NCBI RefSeq assembly: GCF_000383595.1
Contig: NZ_KB911581.1
Span: forward strand, 7,337,519-7,401,518
Direction: 5' to 3'
DNA: 64,000 bases
Source of the DNA: Streptomyces bottropensis ATCC 25435
Lineage (GTDB): Bacteria; Actinomycetota; Actinomycetes; Streptomycetales; Streptomycetaceae
Shown: piece after piece, positions 44,783 to 53,973 of the stretch
Layout of the letters: each line of letters opens with the position of its first letter
Numbering within the stretch: position 1 is the stretch's first letter
Program-made: the position numbers and the translations under genes
The notes under the pieces: model-generated
What the model was told of the DNA's origin: nothing
Seen by the model: only the letters and a program-made list of their open reading frames with translations
Database searches by the model: none

Positions 44783-44979
44783 TCAGTTGACCACCGTCAG
44801 TCCTCCTCAGGCCACCGTCAGTCCTCCTCAGACCACCGCCAGCCGCCGCGGACCACCGACGGTCGCTCTCAAACCACCGCCGGGTCGCCCCACGGTCCAC
44901 CGCCAGCCACCCCGCAGCGCCCCACGGTCCACCATCAGTCGTCCCGCAGCGCCCCACCGACCACCGCCAGCCGCCCCGC
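44783..44979. repeat. Degenerate CCACCGYCAGYC tandem repeat after leuS
   Basis: CCACCG(T/C)CAG-type blocks recur about eight times at first with a 21-bp spacing, then 32 bp. They lie in the 469-bp gene-free gap (44545-45013) between leuS and the coiled-coil gene. The 44545-44782 part, apart from the -35 side of the coiled-coil gene, shows only similar short G/C motifs. Confidence 0.75.
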
Positions 44980-45009
44980 GGCGCCCGGCGGAGCACTCCG
45001 CCGGGCGCC
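44980..45009 (-). terminator. leuS terminator hairpin
   Basis: A perfect 14-bp stem (44980-44993 with 44996-45009) and a 2-nt loop begins 4 bp after the leuS stop. It has no T run, as is common for Streptomyces terminators. Confidence 0.85.
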
Positions 45010-45013
45010 CCGC

Positions 45014-47893
<2,880 letters not shown>

Positions 47894-47942
47894 GATCCTC
47901 AAAGCTCCATCGATCGTCTCTGCCAGCGGCTTGTGTCGTCGG

Positions 47943-47973
47943 AAAACGAAAAATCCCCTCGCACAGGAGGGGA
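47943..47973 (-). terminator. Attenuator terminator in the leuS leader
   Basis: On the minus strand TCCCCTC (47967-47973) pairs with GAGGGGA (47954-47960) across a 6-nt loop and is followed by TTTTTCGTTTT. It lies 50 bp before leuS and 46 bp after the leader peptide. A second hairpin at 47987-48013 (CCGACC/GGTCGG plus GCCG/CGGC) precedes it and may act as pause or protector. Confidence 0.9.
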
Positions 47974-48019
47974 CGCCGCGCCGATGCCGACCACGCCGTT
48001 CGTCGGCGGTCGGGACTGA

Positions 48020-48058
48020 TCAGCGCGGCTCACTAAGCAGAAGGCGTACGGCACGCAT
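48020..48058 (-). CDS. leuS leader peptide MRAVRLLLSEPR
   Basis: A 12-codon open frame, ATG CGT GCC GTA CGC CTT CTG CTT AGT GAG CCG CGC TGA. It contains three consecutive leucine codons at 48035-48043, two being CTT, which is rare in Streptomyces. It is followed by two hairpins, the second an intrinsic terminator, then leuS. Ribosome stalling at the Leu codons when charged tRNA-Leu is scarce should favour read-through. The ATG follows TACCCT by 6 nt, so the mRNA would be leaderless. Actinobacterial leucine attenuators have been predicted before; this copy is read directly from sequence. Confidence 0.85.
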   Translation of the reverse strand: MRAVRLLLSEPR

Positions 48059-48064
48059 GGGCTC

Positions 48065-48070
48065 AGGGTA
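48065..48070 (-). promoter_or_regulatory. -10 hexamer TACCCT for the leuS leader transcript
   Basis: Minus-strand TACCCT lies 6 nt before the leader peptide ATG. A -35 about 17-18 nt upstream is weak (TCGCGA-like). Confidence 0.5.
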
Positions 48071-48159
48071 CCGCAGCCCTCACAGCCGTCGCGACGAGGT
48101 TCCGGCCCTCGACAGGCGTGGACCAGCGGCGTGTCCGCCACATGTTTCGGCCAAAAAAG

Positions 48160-48174
48160 TTGAACTTTATTCAA
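48160..48174. promoter_or_regulatory. Inverted repeat TTGAA-N5-TTCAA in AT-rich divergent promoter
   Basis: TTGAA at 48160-48164 and TTCAA at 48170-48174 lie in the only clearly AT-rich stretch of the 270-bp gap between the leuS leader and the heme protein gene. This may be an operator for a redox or metal regulator of the downstream pair. The assignment is inferred from symmetry only. Confidence 0.35.
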
Positions 48175-48328
48175 AACTTACTTCGCGTAACAGCCGCTAA
48201 CGGGCATCCGAGATGTGAGATTGGCCCTTGATAACAGCGCAATAACTCAAACCGCGTACCGCCCGGTATTGGCACCACTTACAGTTCGACGACGGGACCG
48301 CTTTCCCGAACTGTTCGGAGTTGCCCCC

Positions 48329-49729
48329 ATGAACCCTCGTCGCAGTAACAGCTCGATGCCCCAGACCGGCCGTTCGGCCTACGGGATAGCCACGGCTGCC
48401 GCTCTGCTGCTGATACCCGTAAGTGTGCTGGTCGGAGGTGACGCGTACCGGGAGTTCCTCGACTTCGGAGCGGGCGTGCTCTCGCTCGTCTCGCTCACAC
48501 TCTCGGTGCTCTGGGGGCTCGTCGCCCAGGACCGGACCCTGCTCACCGTGCGCCAGCGGATCATCGGCCAGGCCGTCCACCGGACGACCGCCATCGCCTC
48601 GGTCGCGTTCCTCGTGCTGCACGTCGCGGTCAAGTTGGCACTCAACCACGTATCCGCGCTCGCCCTGTTCCCCTTCGCCCTCGGCGTGACGGGCACGGGA
48701 GTACTCATCGGTTTCGGCGCGACCGCCGGATCCCTCATGATCTTCGTCGCCATCACCGGCGCGCTGCGCAGCAACTTCGCGTCCCCGGCGCCGGTCGCGG
48801 CACGCTGGCGCGCGATGCACATGATGGCCTACCCGGCCTGGTGTTTCGCGCTCGTGCACGGACTCTACGCGGGTCGCGAAGCCAAGCCGATCTTCGTGAT
48901 CCTGTACGCCACCGGCCTGATCGCCGTCGCCGCCGCCCTGTTGCTGCGCTCCGCGCCGCGCCCGGTCAAGCGCCAGGTGGTCGAGCGGATCGCCGCCGTC
49001 CTCGGCACCGACGGCCAGCGTCCCCCCGAGGTCGACGACCTCGTGAAGTCCCGCTCCGCACTGCAGGGCACGGACGAGCCCGGCGGACGCCGCGAGGGCG
49101 GCCGGCGCGAAGGCGGACAGCGCGACCGGATGCGCGACACCGGCCAGTTCCCGCTGCCCGGCTTCGGCGGCGGACAGGGCAACCCCCCGCTCGGCGACCC
49201 GCTGGTGCCCCCGCAGCGCGGGGCGGCCGCCTCGGCCGACAGCGGCCCCGGCTTCGCGGCCGCCTACCGCGCGGTGTCGATGACCCCGCGCGCGGCGGAG
49301 CCCACGGCGCCCTATCTGACCCAGCAGCAGCCGCCGTTGGACATGCAGCCCACCCAGGCCATGCCCCGCATGGACGACGGCTCGACCACCGGGAGCACCC
49401 GCTGGCCGGCCCCGTCCCCGCCGCCGGTGGGCGAGGCGCCCCCGTCGTCGTACGACCCGATGCAGGACACGTTCGCCGGACAGCCTCTGGGCGGACAGAC
49501 CTATCCGGGCCAGGCGTACCAGAGCCAGACCTACCAGGGCGAGACGTACAACACGGGCGTCTCAGAAACTCCCTACGGAACCGCTGAGACGAACGCCCCC
49601 TACGGCACGTACAACCCGAACGACACGTACAACAGCGGTCCCGCCACTGAAACGCTGTCCGGCTACGACGACTACAACCAGCCGGGCTCAGGCGAACCCT
49701 GGAACGCGCCTTCCGGAGGATTTAAGTGA
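48329..49729 (+). CDS. Bis-heme cytochrome b / ferric-reductase-like membrane protein with long repeat tail
   Basis: A 466-residue protein. Residues about 20-225 hold six hydrophobic segments; two helices carry heme-type histidine pairs, H84-x13-H98 and H164-x12-H177, as in ferric reductase/NOX transmembrane domains. Residues about 250-466 are a cytoplasmic, disordered tail rich in G, P, Q, Y and T (YPGQAYQSQTYQGETYNTG). GGAG lies 8 nt before ATG 48329. The stop overlaps the next gene (GTGA), so this membrane heme protein and the NuoF/ferredoxin protein probably form one electron-transfer unit. Confidence 0.85.
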   Translation: MNPRRSNSSMPQTGRSAYGIATAAALLLIPVSVLVGGDAYREFLDFGAGVLSLVSLTLSVLWGLVAQDRTLLTVRQRIIGQAVHRTTAIASVAFLVLHVAVKLALNHVSALALFPFALGVTGTGVLIGFGATAGSLMIFVAITGALRSNFASPAPVAARWRAMHMMAYPAWCFALVHGLYAGREAKPIFVILYATGLIAVAAALLLRSAPRPVKRQVVERIAAVLGTDGQRPPEVDDLVKSRSALQGTDEPGGRREGGRREGGQRDRMRDTGQFPLPGFGGGQGNPPLGDPLVPPQRGAAASADSGPGFAAAYRAVSMTPRAAEPTAPYLTQQQPPLDMQPTQAMPRMDDGSTTGSTRWPAPSPPPVGEAPPSSYDPMQDTFAGQPLGGQTYPGQAYQSQTYQGETYNTGVSETPYGTAETNAPYGTYNPNDTYNSGPATETLSGYDDYNQPGSGEPWNAPSGGFK

Positions 49730-51339
49730 ACGAGGCCCTTCCCGACGTCCCCGAGGTCCGAGTGGTGGGGCTCCCCCAGCTCACCTCGGGCTTCGACCTC
49801 GTCGAGAGACTCGACCTCCCCATGCACCTCAAGGTGCACGGTCCGCTCGAACCGATGGGCGGCGAACAGCTCGCCCAGCTGTCCGAACGGATCAACCTCA
49901 AGGGCAGGGGCGGCGCGGGCTTCCCGTTCCACAAGAAACTGCGGTCGGTCGCCGAGTCGGCGATCAAGCGCGGCATCCGGCCGGTCGTGGTCGTCAACGG
50001 CAGCGAGGACGAACCCGCCTGCCGCAAGGACACGGTGCTCATCAACCGTGCCCCGCACCTCATCCTGGACGGCGCCCTGCTCGTCGCCGAGGCCCTGGGC
50101 GCCCGTCAGCTCGTCATCGGGGTGACACGTGAATCCACCGAGCGCTCGATGGAGGCGGCCCTCGCCGAGCGCGGGCTGAGCAACCGGCGCGGCGCCGCCA
50201 TCCGCGCGAGCGTGCAGCGCAACCCGATCCGGATGGTCACCGGCGCCGCCGGCTCGCTGATCCGTTCCATCGACGGCGGGCCGCCCATCCCGCCGGGCCG
50301 CAAGACCAGCGCGTCCAAGAGCGGTGTCGGCGGCGCGCCGACACTGCTCTCCAACGCCGAGACCTTCGCCCAGCTCGCCATCGGCGCCCGCATCGGCTCC
50401 GAGCGGTACGGCAACACCGGCCTGTACGACGAGCCGGGCACCGTCATGCTCACCGTGTCCGGTGCGGTCGCCCGCCCCATGGTGATCGAGGCACCCACCG
50501 GCGTGCCGCTGCGCTACATCCTGCAGCTGGCCGGCGCGCCGCCGGTCCCGCAGGGCGTGCTGACCGGCGGCTACCACGGCAAGTGGATCGACGCGGCGAC
50601 GGTCAACGAGGCGGTCGTCTCGCGCAACTCGCTGGACGCGGTGGGCGGTGCGCTCGGCGCGGGCGCGATCCTGCCGATCAGCCAGGACACCTGCCCGCTC
50701 GGTGAGTCGCTCCAGGTCGCCAAGTGGCTCGCCGAGGAGAGCGCGGGACAGTGCGGCCCCTGCTACCTCGGCCTGCCGGCCGCCGCGCGCGGCATGGAGG
50801 ACATCCTCAACGGCGGCGGTCCGGCTGCCCTGGAGGCCCTCAAGCAGGTCGCGAAGAACGTCAAGCGGCGCGGCGCGTGCTCGCACCCCGACGGTTCCGC
50901 GATGTTCCTGGAATCGACCATCAAGGCGTTCACGGACGACCTCGCCGCGCATGTCCTCGGCAACGGCTGCGGCCGTCCCGTCGAGGGCGTGCTGCCGCTC
51001 TTCGAGGGCGGCAGGATGCCCACCGGCATCCCGGGCGGTGCCGGCGAGGAGGAGACCGGCAGCCGGCAGAAGATCTTCGTCGACTGGACGCTCTGCCGGG
51101 GCCACGGCCTGTGCGCCGACATCCTCCCCGAGGTCTTCCAGCTCGGTGCCGACGGCTTCCCCACCGTCGCTCAGGCGAAGGTCCCCCAGTACGCCGAGGC
51201 CAAGGCCTTGCGCGCGGTGCGCCGCTGCCCCGCGCTCGCCCTGCGCCTGGAGGAGGACAACCGCGCCTCCGCCCCGTCCCGCAACCTCCCGGTCCTCTCC
51301 CCGGGCCGTGGCCGCCGGGCGCTGGGCAGCGGTCGCTGA
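49726..51339 (+). CDS. NuoF-like FMN/Fe-S protein fused to a 3Fe-4S ferredoxin
   Basis: A 537-residue protein related to the NADH-binding subunit of complex I: LKGRGGAGFPFHKKLRSV (NADH/FMN site), NGSEDEPACRKDTVL, SLBB-like region and the Fe-S region ESAGQCGPCYLGLP. Only C343, C346 and C385 are present; A340 replaces the first cysteine of the usual CxxCxxC cluster motif. Residues about 445-515 form a ferredoxin domain with C457-x5-C463 and C501-P, the 3Fe-4S pattern (CRGHGLCADILPEVF). It probably passes electrons from NAD(P)H to the membrane heme protein encoded just upstream. Confidence 0.88.
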   Translation: MNEALPDVPEVRVVGLPQLTSGFDLVERLDLPMHLKVHGPLEPMGGEQLAQLSERINLKGRGGAGFPFHKKLRSVAESAIKRGIRPVVVVNGSEDEPACRKDTVLINRAPHLILDGALLVAEALGARQLVIGVTRESTERSMEAALAERGLSNRRGAAIRASVQRNPIRMVTGAAGSLIRSIDGGPPIPPGRKTSASKSGVGGAPTLLSNAETFAQLAIGARIGSERYGNTGLYDEPGTVMLTVSGAVARPMVIEAPTGVPLRYILQLAGAPPVPQGVLTGGYHGKWIDAATVNEAVVSRNSLDAVGGALGAGAILPISQDTCPLGESLQVAKWLAEESAGQCGPCYLGLPAAARGMEDILNGGGPAALEALKQVAKNVKRRGACSHPDGSAMFLESTIKAFTDDLAAHVLGNGCGRPVEGVLPLFEGGRMPTGIPGGAGEEETGSRQKIFVDWTLCRGHGLCADILPEVFQLGADGFPTVAQAKVPQYAEAKALRAVRRCPALALRLEEDNRASAPSRNLPVLSPGRGRRALGSGR

Positions 51340-51351
51340 CGCACGGACGCC

Positions 51352-51390
51352 GAAGGGCGGGTCACCCCGGTCGGGGGCGACCCGCCCTTC
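51352..51390 (+). terminator. Terminator after the NuoF-like gene
   Basis: GAAGGGCGGGTC (51352-51363) pairs perfectly with GACCCGCCCTTC (51379-51390); it lies 12 bp after the stop. Confidence 0.85.
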
Positions 51391-51462
51391 TCCGTTCCGC
51401 AGCAGCGGCCACCGAGGCTCCCCCTGCGGACCGCCGCGGCCACTGCGGGCGCCAACAACGCG

Positions 51463-51490
51463 AAGACCCCGTCCACTTGGACGGGGTCTT
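51463..51490 (-). terminator. Terminator after the first tRNA-Ala
   Basis: A 13-bp perfect stem (51463-51475 with 51478-51490) lies 16 bp beyond the tRNA 3' end. It could also act on the plus strand, where TTTTC follows. Confidence 0.8.
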
Positions 51491-51506
51491 TTCTGTGGAG
51501 CTTCTG

Positions 51507-51579
51507 TGGAGCTAAGGAGAATTGAACTCCTGACCTCCTGCATGCCATGCAGGCGCTCTACCAACTGAGCTATAGCCCC
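51507..51579 (-). tRNA. tRNA-Ala (anticodon GGC)
   Basis: A 73-nt cloverleaf: acceptor GGGGCTA with TAGCTCC (one G-U pair) and discriminator A, D-arm GCTCAGTTGGTAGAGC, anticodon arm CCTGC-ATGGCAT-GCAGG with anticodon GGC, T-arm with GTTCAATTC. CCA is not encoded. It reads GCC/GCU alanine codons. An identical gene lies about 960 bp upstream at 52467. Confidence 0.96.
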
Positions 51580-51619
51580 TTGCCGTGCTGTCCGCCCGGT
51601 CTCCCTGGCGACGACGCCA

Positions 51620-51649
51620 ACATTACCGGTCCCTCACGCGCACCACCAA
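51620..51649 (-). promoter_or_regulatory. Promoter of the first tRNA-Ala
   Basis: Minus-strand TTGGTG (51644-51649) and TAATGT (51620-51625) with an 18-nt spacer, 40 bp ahead of the mature 5' end. Confidence 0.6.
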
Positions 51650-51790
51650 ATCGATTCCGGCGGACGCGAAAGAGGAGTTGATTTGATACTTAATGTCGGA
51701 AATCGAACCCCCGGCCACCCGCCCGCCGTTCACCACCGCCGACGACGGCCGCCGTCGGGCCGCCACAAGGGCGCCGAGACGCCCCTGACG

Positions 51791-51811
51791 CCCCCGCGGT
51801 GGGCGGGGGCC
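51791..51811 (-). terminator. Hairpin after the small zinc-ribbon genes
   Basis: GCCCCCGC (51791-51798) pairs with GCGGGGGC (51804-51811); it lies 23 bp after the stop at 51835. Confidence 0.7.
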
Positions 51812-51834
51812 AGGCCGGGCTGCGGAGTTGACGC

Positions 51835-52068
51835 TCAGGCCGTCACGAACGAATAGAAGCGCTTGAGCGTGCAGTGCTCCTCAAGGAGCCGGCCGTAGAT
51901 CGGCTCACCCTCCAGCTCGCGGTACGTCTCGATCGGGTCGCCTTTTATGATCAGCGCTCGCGCGCATTCCTCACACCAGTACTGGTAGTCGGCGTTGACA
52001 GGCTCCATGTCGCGGACGATGGGCGTGCCGCTGCCGCACCAGTCGCACTTTCTCCTGTGTGCACCCAT
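51835..52068 (-). CDS. Small cysteine-rich (zinc-finger-like) protein
   Basis: A 77-residue protein with two CxxC pairs (KCDWCGSGTP at residues 8-11 and YWCEECAR at about 32-35), then an acidic helix region (DPIETYRELEGEPIYGRLLE) and ending KRFYSFVTA. Two CxxC knuckles suggest a treble-clef or ribbon zinc site. I do not recognise a family. It starts 3 bp after the stop of a second small zinc-ribbon gene, and the pair lies between duplicated tRNA genes. Composition is less GC-rich than its neighbours, as in mobile-element cargo. Confidence 0.75.
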   Translation of the reverse strand: MGAHRRKCDWCGSGTPIVRDMEPVNADYQYWCEECARALIIKGDPIETYRELEGEPIYGRLLEEHCTLKRFYSFVTA

Positions 52069-52071
52069 CGT

Positions 52072-52242
52072 TCAGCTCCAGCTGTGGCCGCAGGCCGTGC
52101 ACACGTAGGAGATCCCTCCGTTGTCACCGAGGACTTGGGCCACATGGAGCGAGCCACAGGAAGGGCAGAGGAGGGTGGTCTTGCTCCGCATCACCACCTT
52201 CGCGGGAAGGTCGTGGACCCTCCTGCGGATGCTCGCAGGCAT
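52072..52242 (-). CDS. Tiny zinc-ribbon protein
   Basis: A 56-residue protein: ATG, then PASIRRRVHDLPAKVVMRSK, LLCPSCGSLHVAQVLGDNGG and ISYVCTACGHSWS. Two CxxC knuckles (C26-C29 and C48-C51) 18 residues apart form a classical zinc ribbon, preceded by a basic segment. The stop is 3 bp before the next gene's ATG, so they form a two-gene unit. Such ribbons usually bind nucleic acid or another protein; no specific function is known. AGAAG/GGGAG lies upstream. Confidence 0.7.
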   Translation of the reverse strand: MPASIRRRVHDLPAKVVMRSKTTLLCPSCGSLHVAQVLGDNGGISYVCTACGHSWS

Positions 52243-52420
52243 CGCTTCTCCCTCCCGTCGGGCCGCGCCCCCTTCCGGCCGTTTGATTCTGCCACGGCCG
52301 GACCAATACGGTCAGCGACGCCTTCGTACCAGTCCGGGCGAGGAGCGGGAAAGAAGACGTCCTCAGAGCTATACGCCTCCGGAGCGGCGACTGCTCAAGA
52401 AGGGACGCAGGTCACACACG

Positions 52421-52450
52421 AAAAATCCCGTCCCCTCACGGGAACGGGAT
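52421..52450 (-). terminator. Terminator after the second tRNA-Ala
   Basis: Minus-strand stem ATCCCGT (52444-52450) with ACGGGAT (52425-52431), extended by TCCC/GGGG around a short loop, followed by TTTTTCG. Confidence 0.85.
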
Positions 52451-52466
52451 CTTCTGTACCGATCTG

Positions 52467-52539
52467 TGGAGCTAAGGAGAATTGAACTCCTGACCTCCTG
52501 CATGCCATGCAGGCGCTCTACCAACTGAGCTATAGCCCC
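52467..52539 (-). tRNA. tRNA-Ala (anticodon GGC), second copy
   Basis: Identical over all 73 nt to the tRNA at 51507-51579, including the flanking TCTG before and CTTGC after. It has its own terminator and a TAAAGT-type -10 about 60 bp upstream, so both copies look functional. Confidence 0.96.
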
Positions 52540-52636
52540 TTGCGTCACGCGGTGGACCGCGTGGTGTCCGGCCCCGCTCGGCGGGGCGAACAAGAAGAAC
52601 TTTAGCCTGCGACCAGCCGGAAAGTGAAATCCGGGC

Positions 52637-52659
52637 CGCGGCCCCGGTACGGGGCCGCG
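52637..52659 (-). terminator. Terminator of the histidine phosphatase transcript
   Basis: CGCGGCCCC (52637-52645) pairs with GGGGCCGCG (52651-52659) around GGTAC, 7 bp after the stop. Confidence 0.8.
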
Positions 52660-52666
52660 CACGGAG

Positions 52667-53335
52667 TCAGTCGTCGTCGCCGAGCACCGGCTCGGGCAGC
52701 GTGCCGGCGTTGTGCTCCAGGAGCCGCCAGCCGCGGGCGCCCTCGCCGAGGACGGACCAGCAGCAGTTGGAGAGGCCGCCGAGGCTCTCCCAGTGGCGGG
52801 GCTCCAGACCGAGGAGGCGCCCGATGGTGGTGCGGATGGTGCCGCCGTGGCTGACGACCACGAGCGTGCCGCTCTCCGGGAGCTTGTCGGCGTGCCGGAG
52901 CACCACGGGGGCGGCACGGTCGGCGACCTCGGTCTCCAGTTCGCCGCCGCCGCGGCGGACCGGCTCGCCGCGCTTCCACGCGGAGTACTCCTCGCCGTGG
53001 CGGGCGATGATCTCGTCGTGCGTGAGGCCCTGCCAGACACCCGCGTAGGTCTCGCGCAGGCCCTCGTCGTGGCTGACCTCCAGGCCGGTGAGCGCGGCCA
53101 GCTCGGCGGCCGTGTCGGCGGCACGCCGCAGGTCGGACGCGACGATCGCGTCGGGCCTCAGGGAGGCGAGCAGCCGCGCGGCCCGGCGTGCCTGGCCGAG
53201 TCCGGTCTCGGTCAGCTCGACGTCCGTGGTGCCCTGGAAGCGGCGCTCCACGTTCCACGAGGTCTGGCCGTGCCGCCAGAGGATGAGGCGGCGGCCCTTC
53301 CCCGTGCGGGTGGCCGCGTCGGTGCCCGCGGTCAC
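52667..53335 (-). CDS. Histidine phosphatase family protein (phosphoglycerate mutase-like)
   Basis: A 222-residue phosphatase: RHG motif LILWRHGQTSWNVERRFQG near residue 20, second arginine region IVASDLRRAADTA, catalytic acid region LRETYAGVWQGL and the second histidine VVVSHGGTIRT. Members dephosphorylate varied substrates (phosphoglycerate, phosphoglycerate-like sugars, alpha-ribazole phosphate) and the substrate is not determined. The GTG overlaps the rsfS stop (GTGA), the standard Streptomyces pairing. Confidence 0.92.
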   Translation of the reverse strand: MTAGTDAATRTGKGRRLILWRHGQTSWNVERRFQGTTDVELTETGLGQARRAARLLASLRPDAIVASDLRRAADTAAELAALTGLEVSHDEGLRETYAGVWQGLTHDEIIARHGEEYSAWKRGEPVRRGGGELETEVADRAAPVVLRHADKLPESGTLVVVSHGGTIRTTIGRLLGLEPRHWESLGGLSNCCWSVLGEGARGWRLLEHNAGTLPEPVLGDDD

Positions 53336-53778
53336 CGCAGCTCCCCGTCCAGCTCGGCCTCCTCCTCGGCTGCGCGCAGCTTGGCGTGCTCGGCGCCCTT
53401 GCCCCGGGTGGCCTTGGCGTCGGCGGGCAGTTCCAGCTCGGGGCAGTCCTTCCAGAGCCGCTCCAGCGCGTAGAAGACGCGCTCCTCGCTGTGCTGGACG
53501 TGGACGACGATGTCGACGTAGTCCAGCAGCACCCAGCGGGCCTCGCGGTCGCCCTCGCGGCGGACCGGCTTGGCGCCGAGCTCCTTGTTCAGCCGCTCCT
53601 CGATCTCGTCGACGATCGACTTGACCTGGCGGTCGTTGGGCGCGGAGGCGAGCAGGAAGGCGTCCGTGATGGACAGCACATCGCTGACGTCGTACGCGAT
53701 GACGTCGTGCGCGAGCTTGTCGGCGGCCGCCTGCGCGGCGGTGGTGATGAGCTCGAGGGAGCGGTCGGTGGCGGTCAC
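53332..53778 (-). CDS. rsfS: Ribosomal silencing factor RsfS
   Basis: A 148-residue RsfS/Iojap protein: AHDVIAYDVSDVLSITDAFL, SAPNDRQVKSIVDEIEERL, WVLLDYVDIVVHVQHSEER and FYALERLWKDCPELE. It binds ribosomal protein L14 and blocks subunit joining in starvation. The start is GTG with no good ribosome binding site visible; 195 bp separate it from the LCP gene. The C-terminal 30 residues are a charged extension (AEHAKLRAAEEEAELDGELR) typical of actinobacteria. Confidence 0.95.
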   Translation of the reverse strand: MTATDRSLELITTAAQAAADKLAHDVIAYDVSDVLSITDAFLLASAPNDRQVKSIVDEIEERLNKELGAKPVRREGDREARWVLLDYVDIVVHVQHSEERVFYALERLWKDCPELELPADAKATRGKGAEHAKLRAAEEEAELDGELR

Positions 53779-53973
53779 TACACGGCTTTCGGTCGTCGGT
53801 CAGGAACCCTCACGGGCTACCCCAAGGGTCTCACGGCCCACCGACACCGCCCCACGCGTTAATCGATCGGGCCCCGGAGCGACGCCGATACGGCGGCTCC
53901 GGGGCCCGATGCTCGATCACCCCGACGTCGATCACCCCGGTTCGATCGTGCCGGTGCGGTCAGCGCGGCACGG

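Noticed and set aside
47900..48120. T-box riboswitch in front of leuS
   Set aside because: No T-box consensus or specifier loop is visible; the leader peptide with Leu codons and a terminator explains the region better.
51507..52539. Integrase or plasmid element between the duplicated tRNAs
   Set aside because: There is no integrase, recombinase or replication gene in the 887 bp; only an inferred scar can be claimed.
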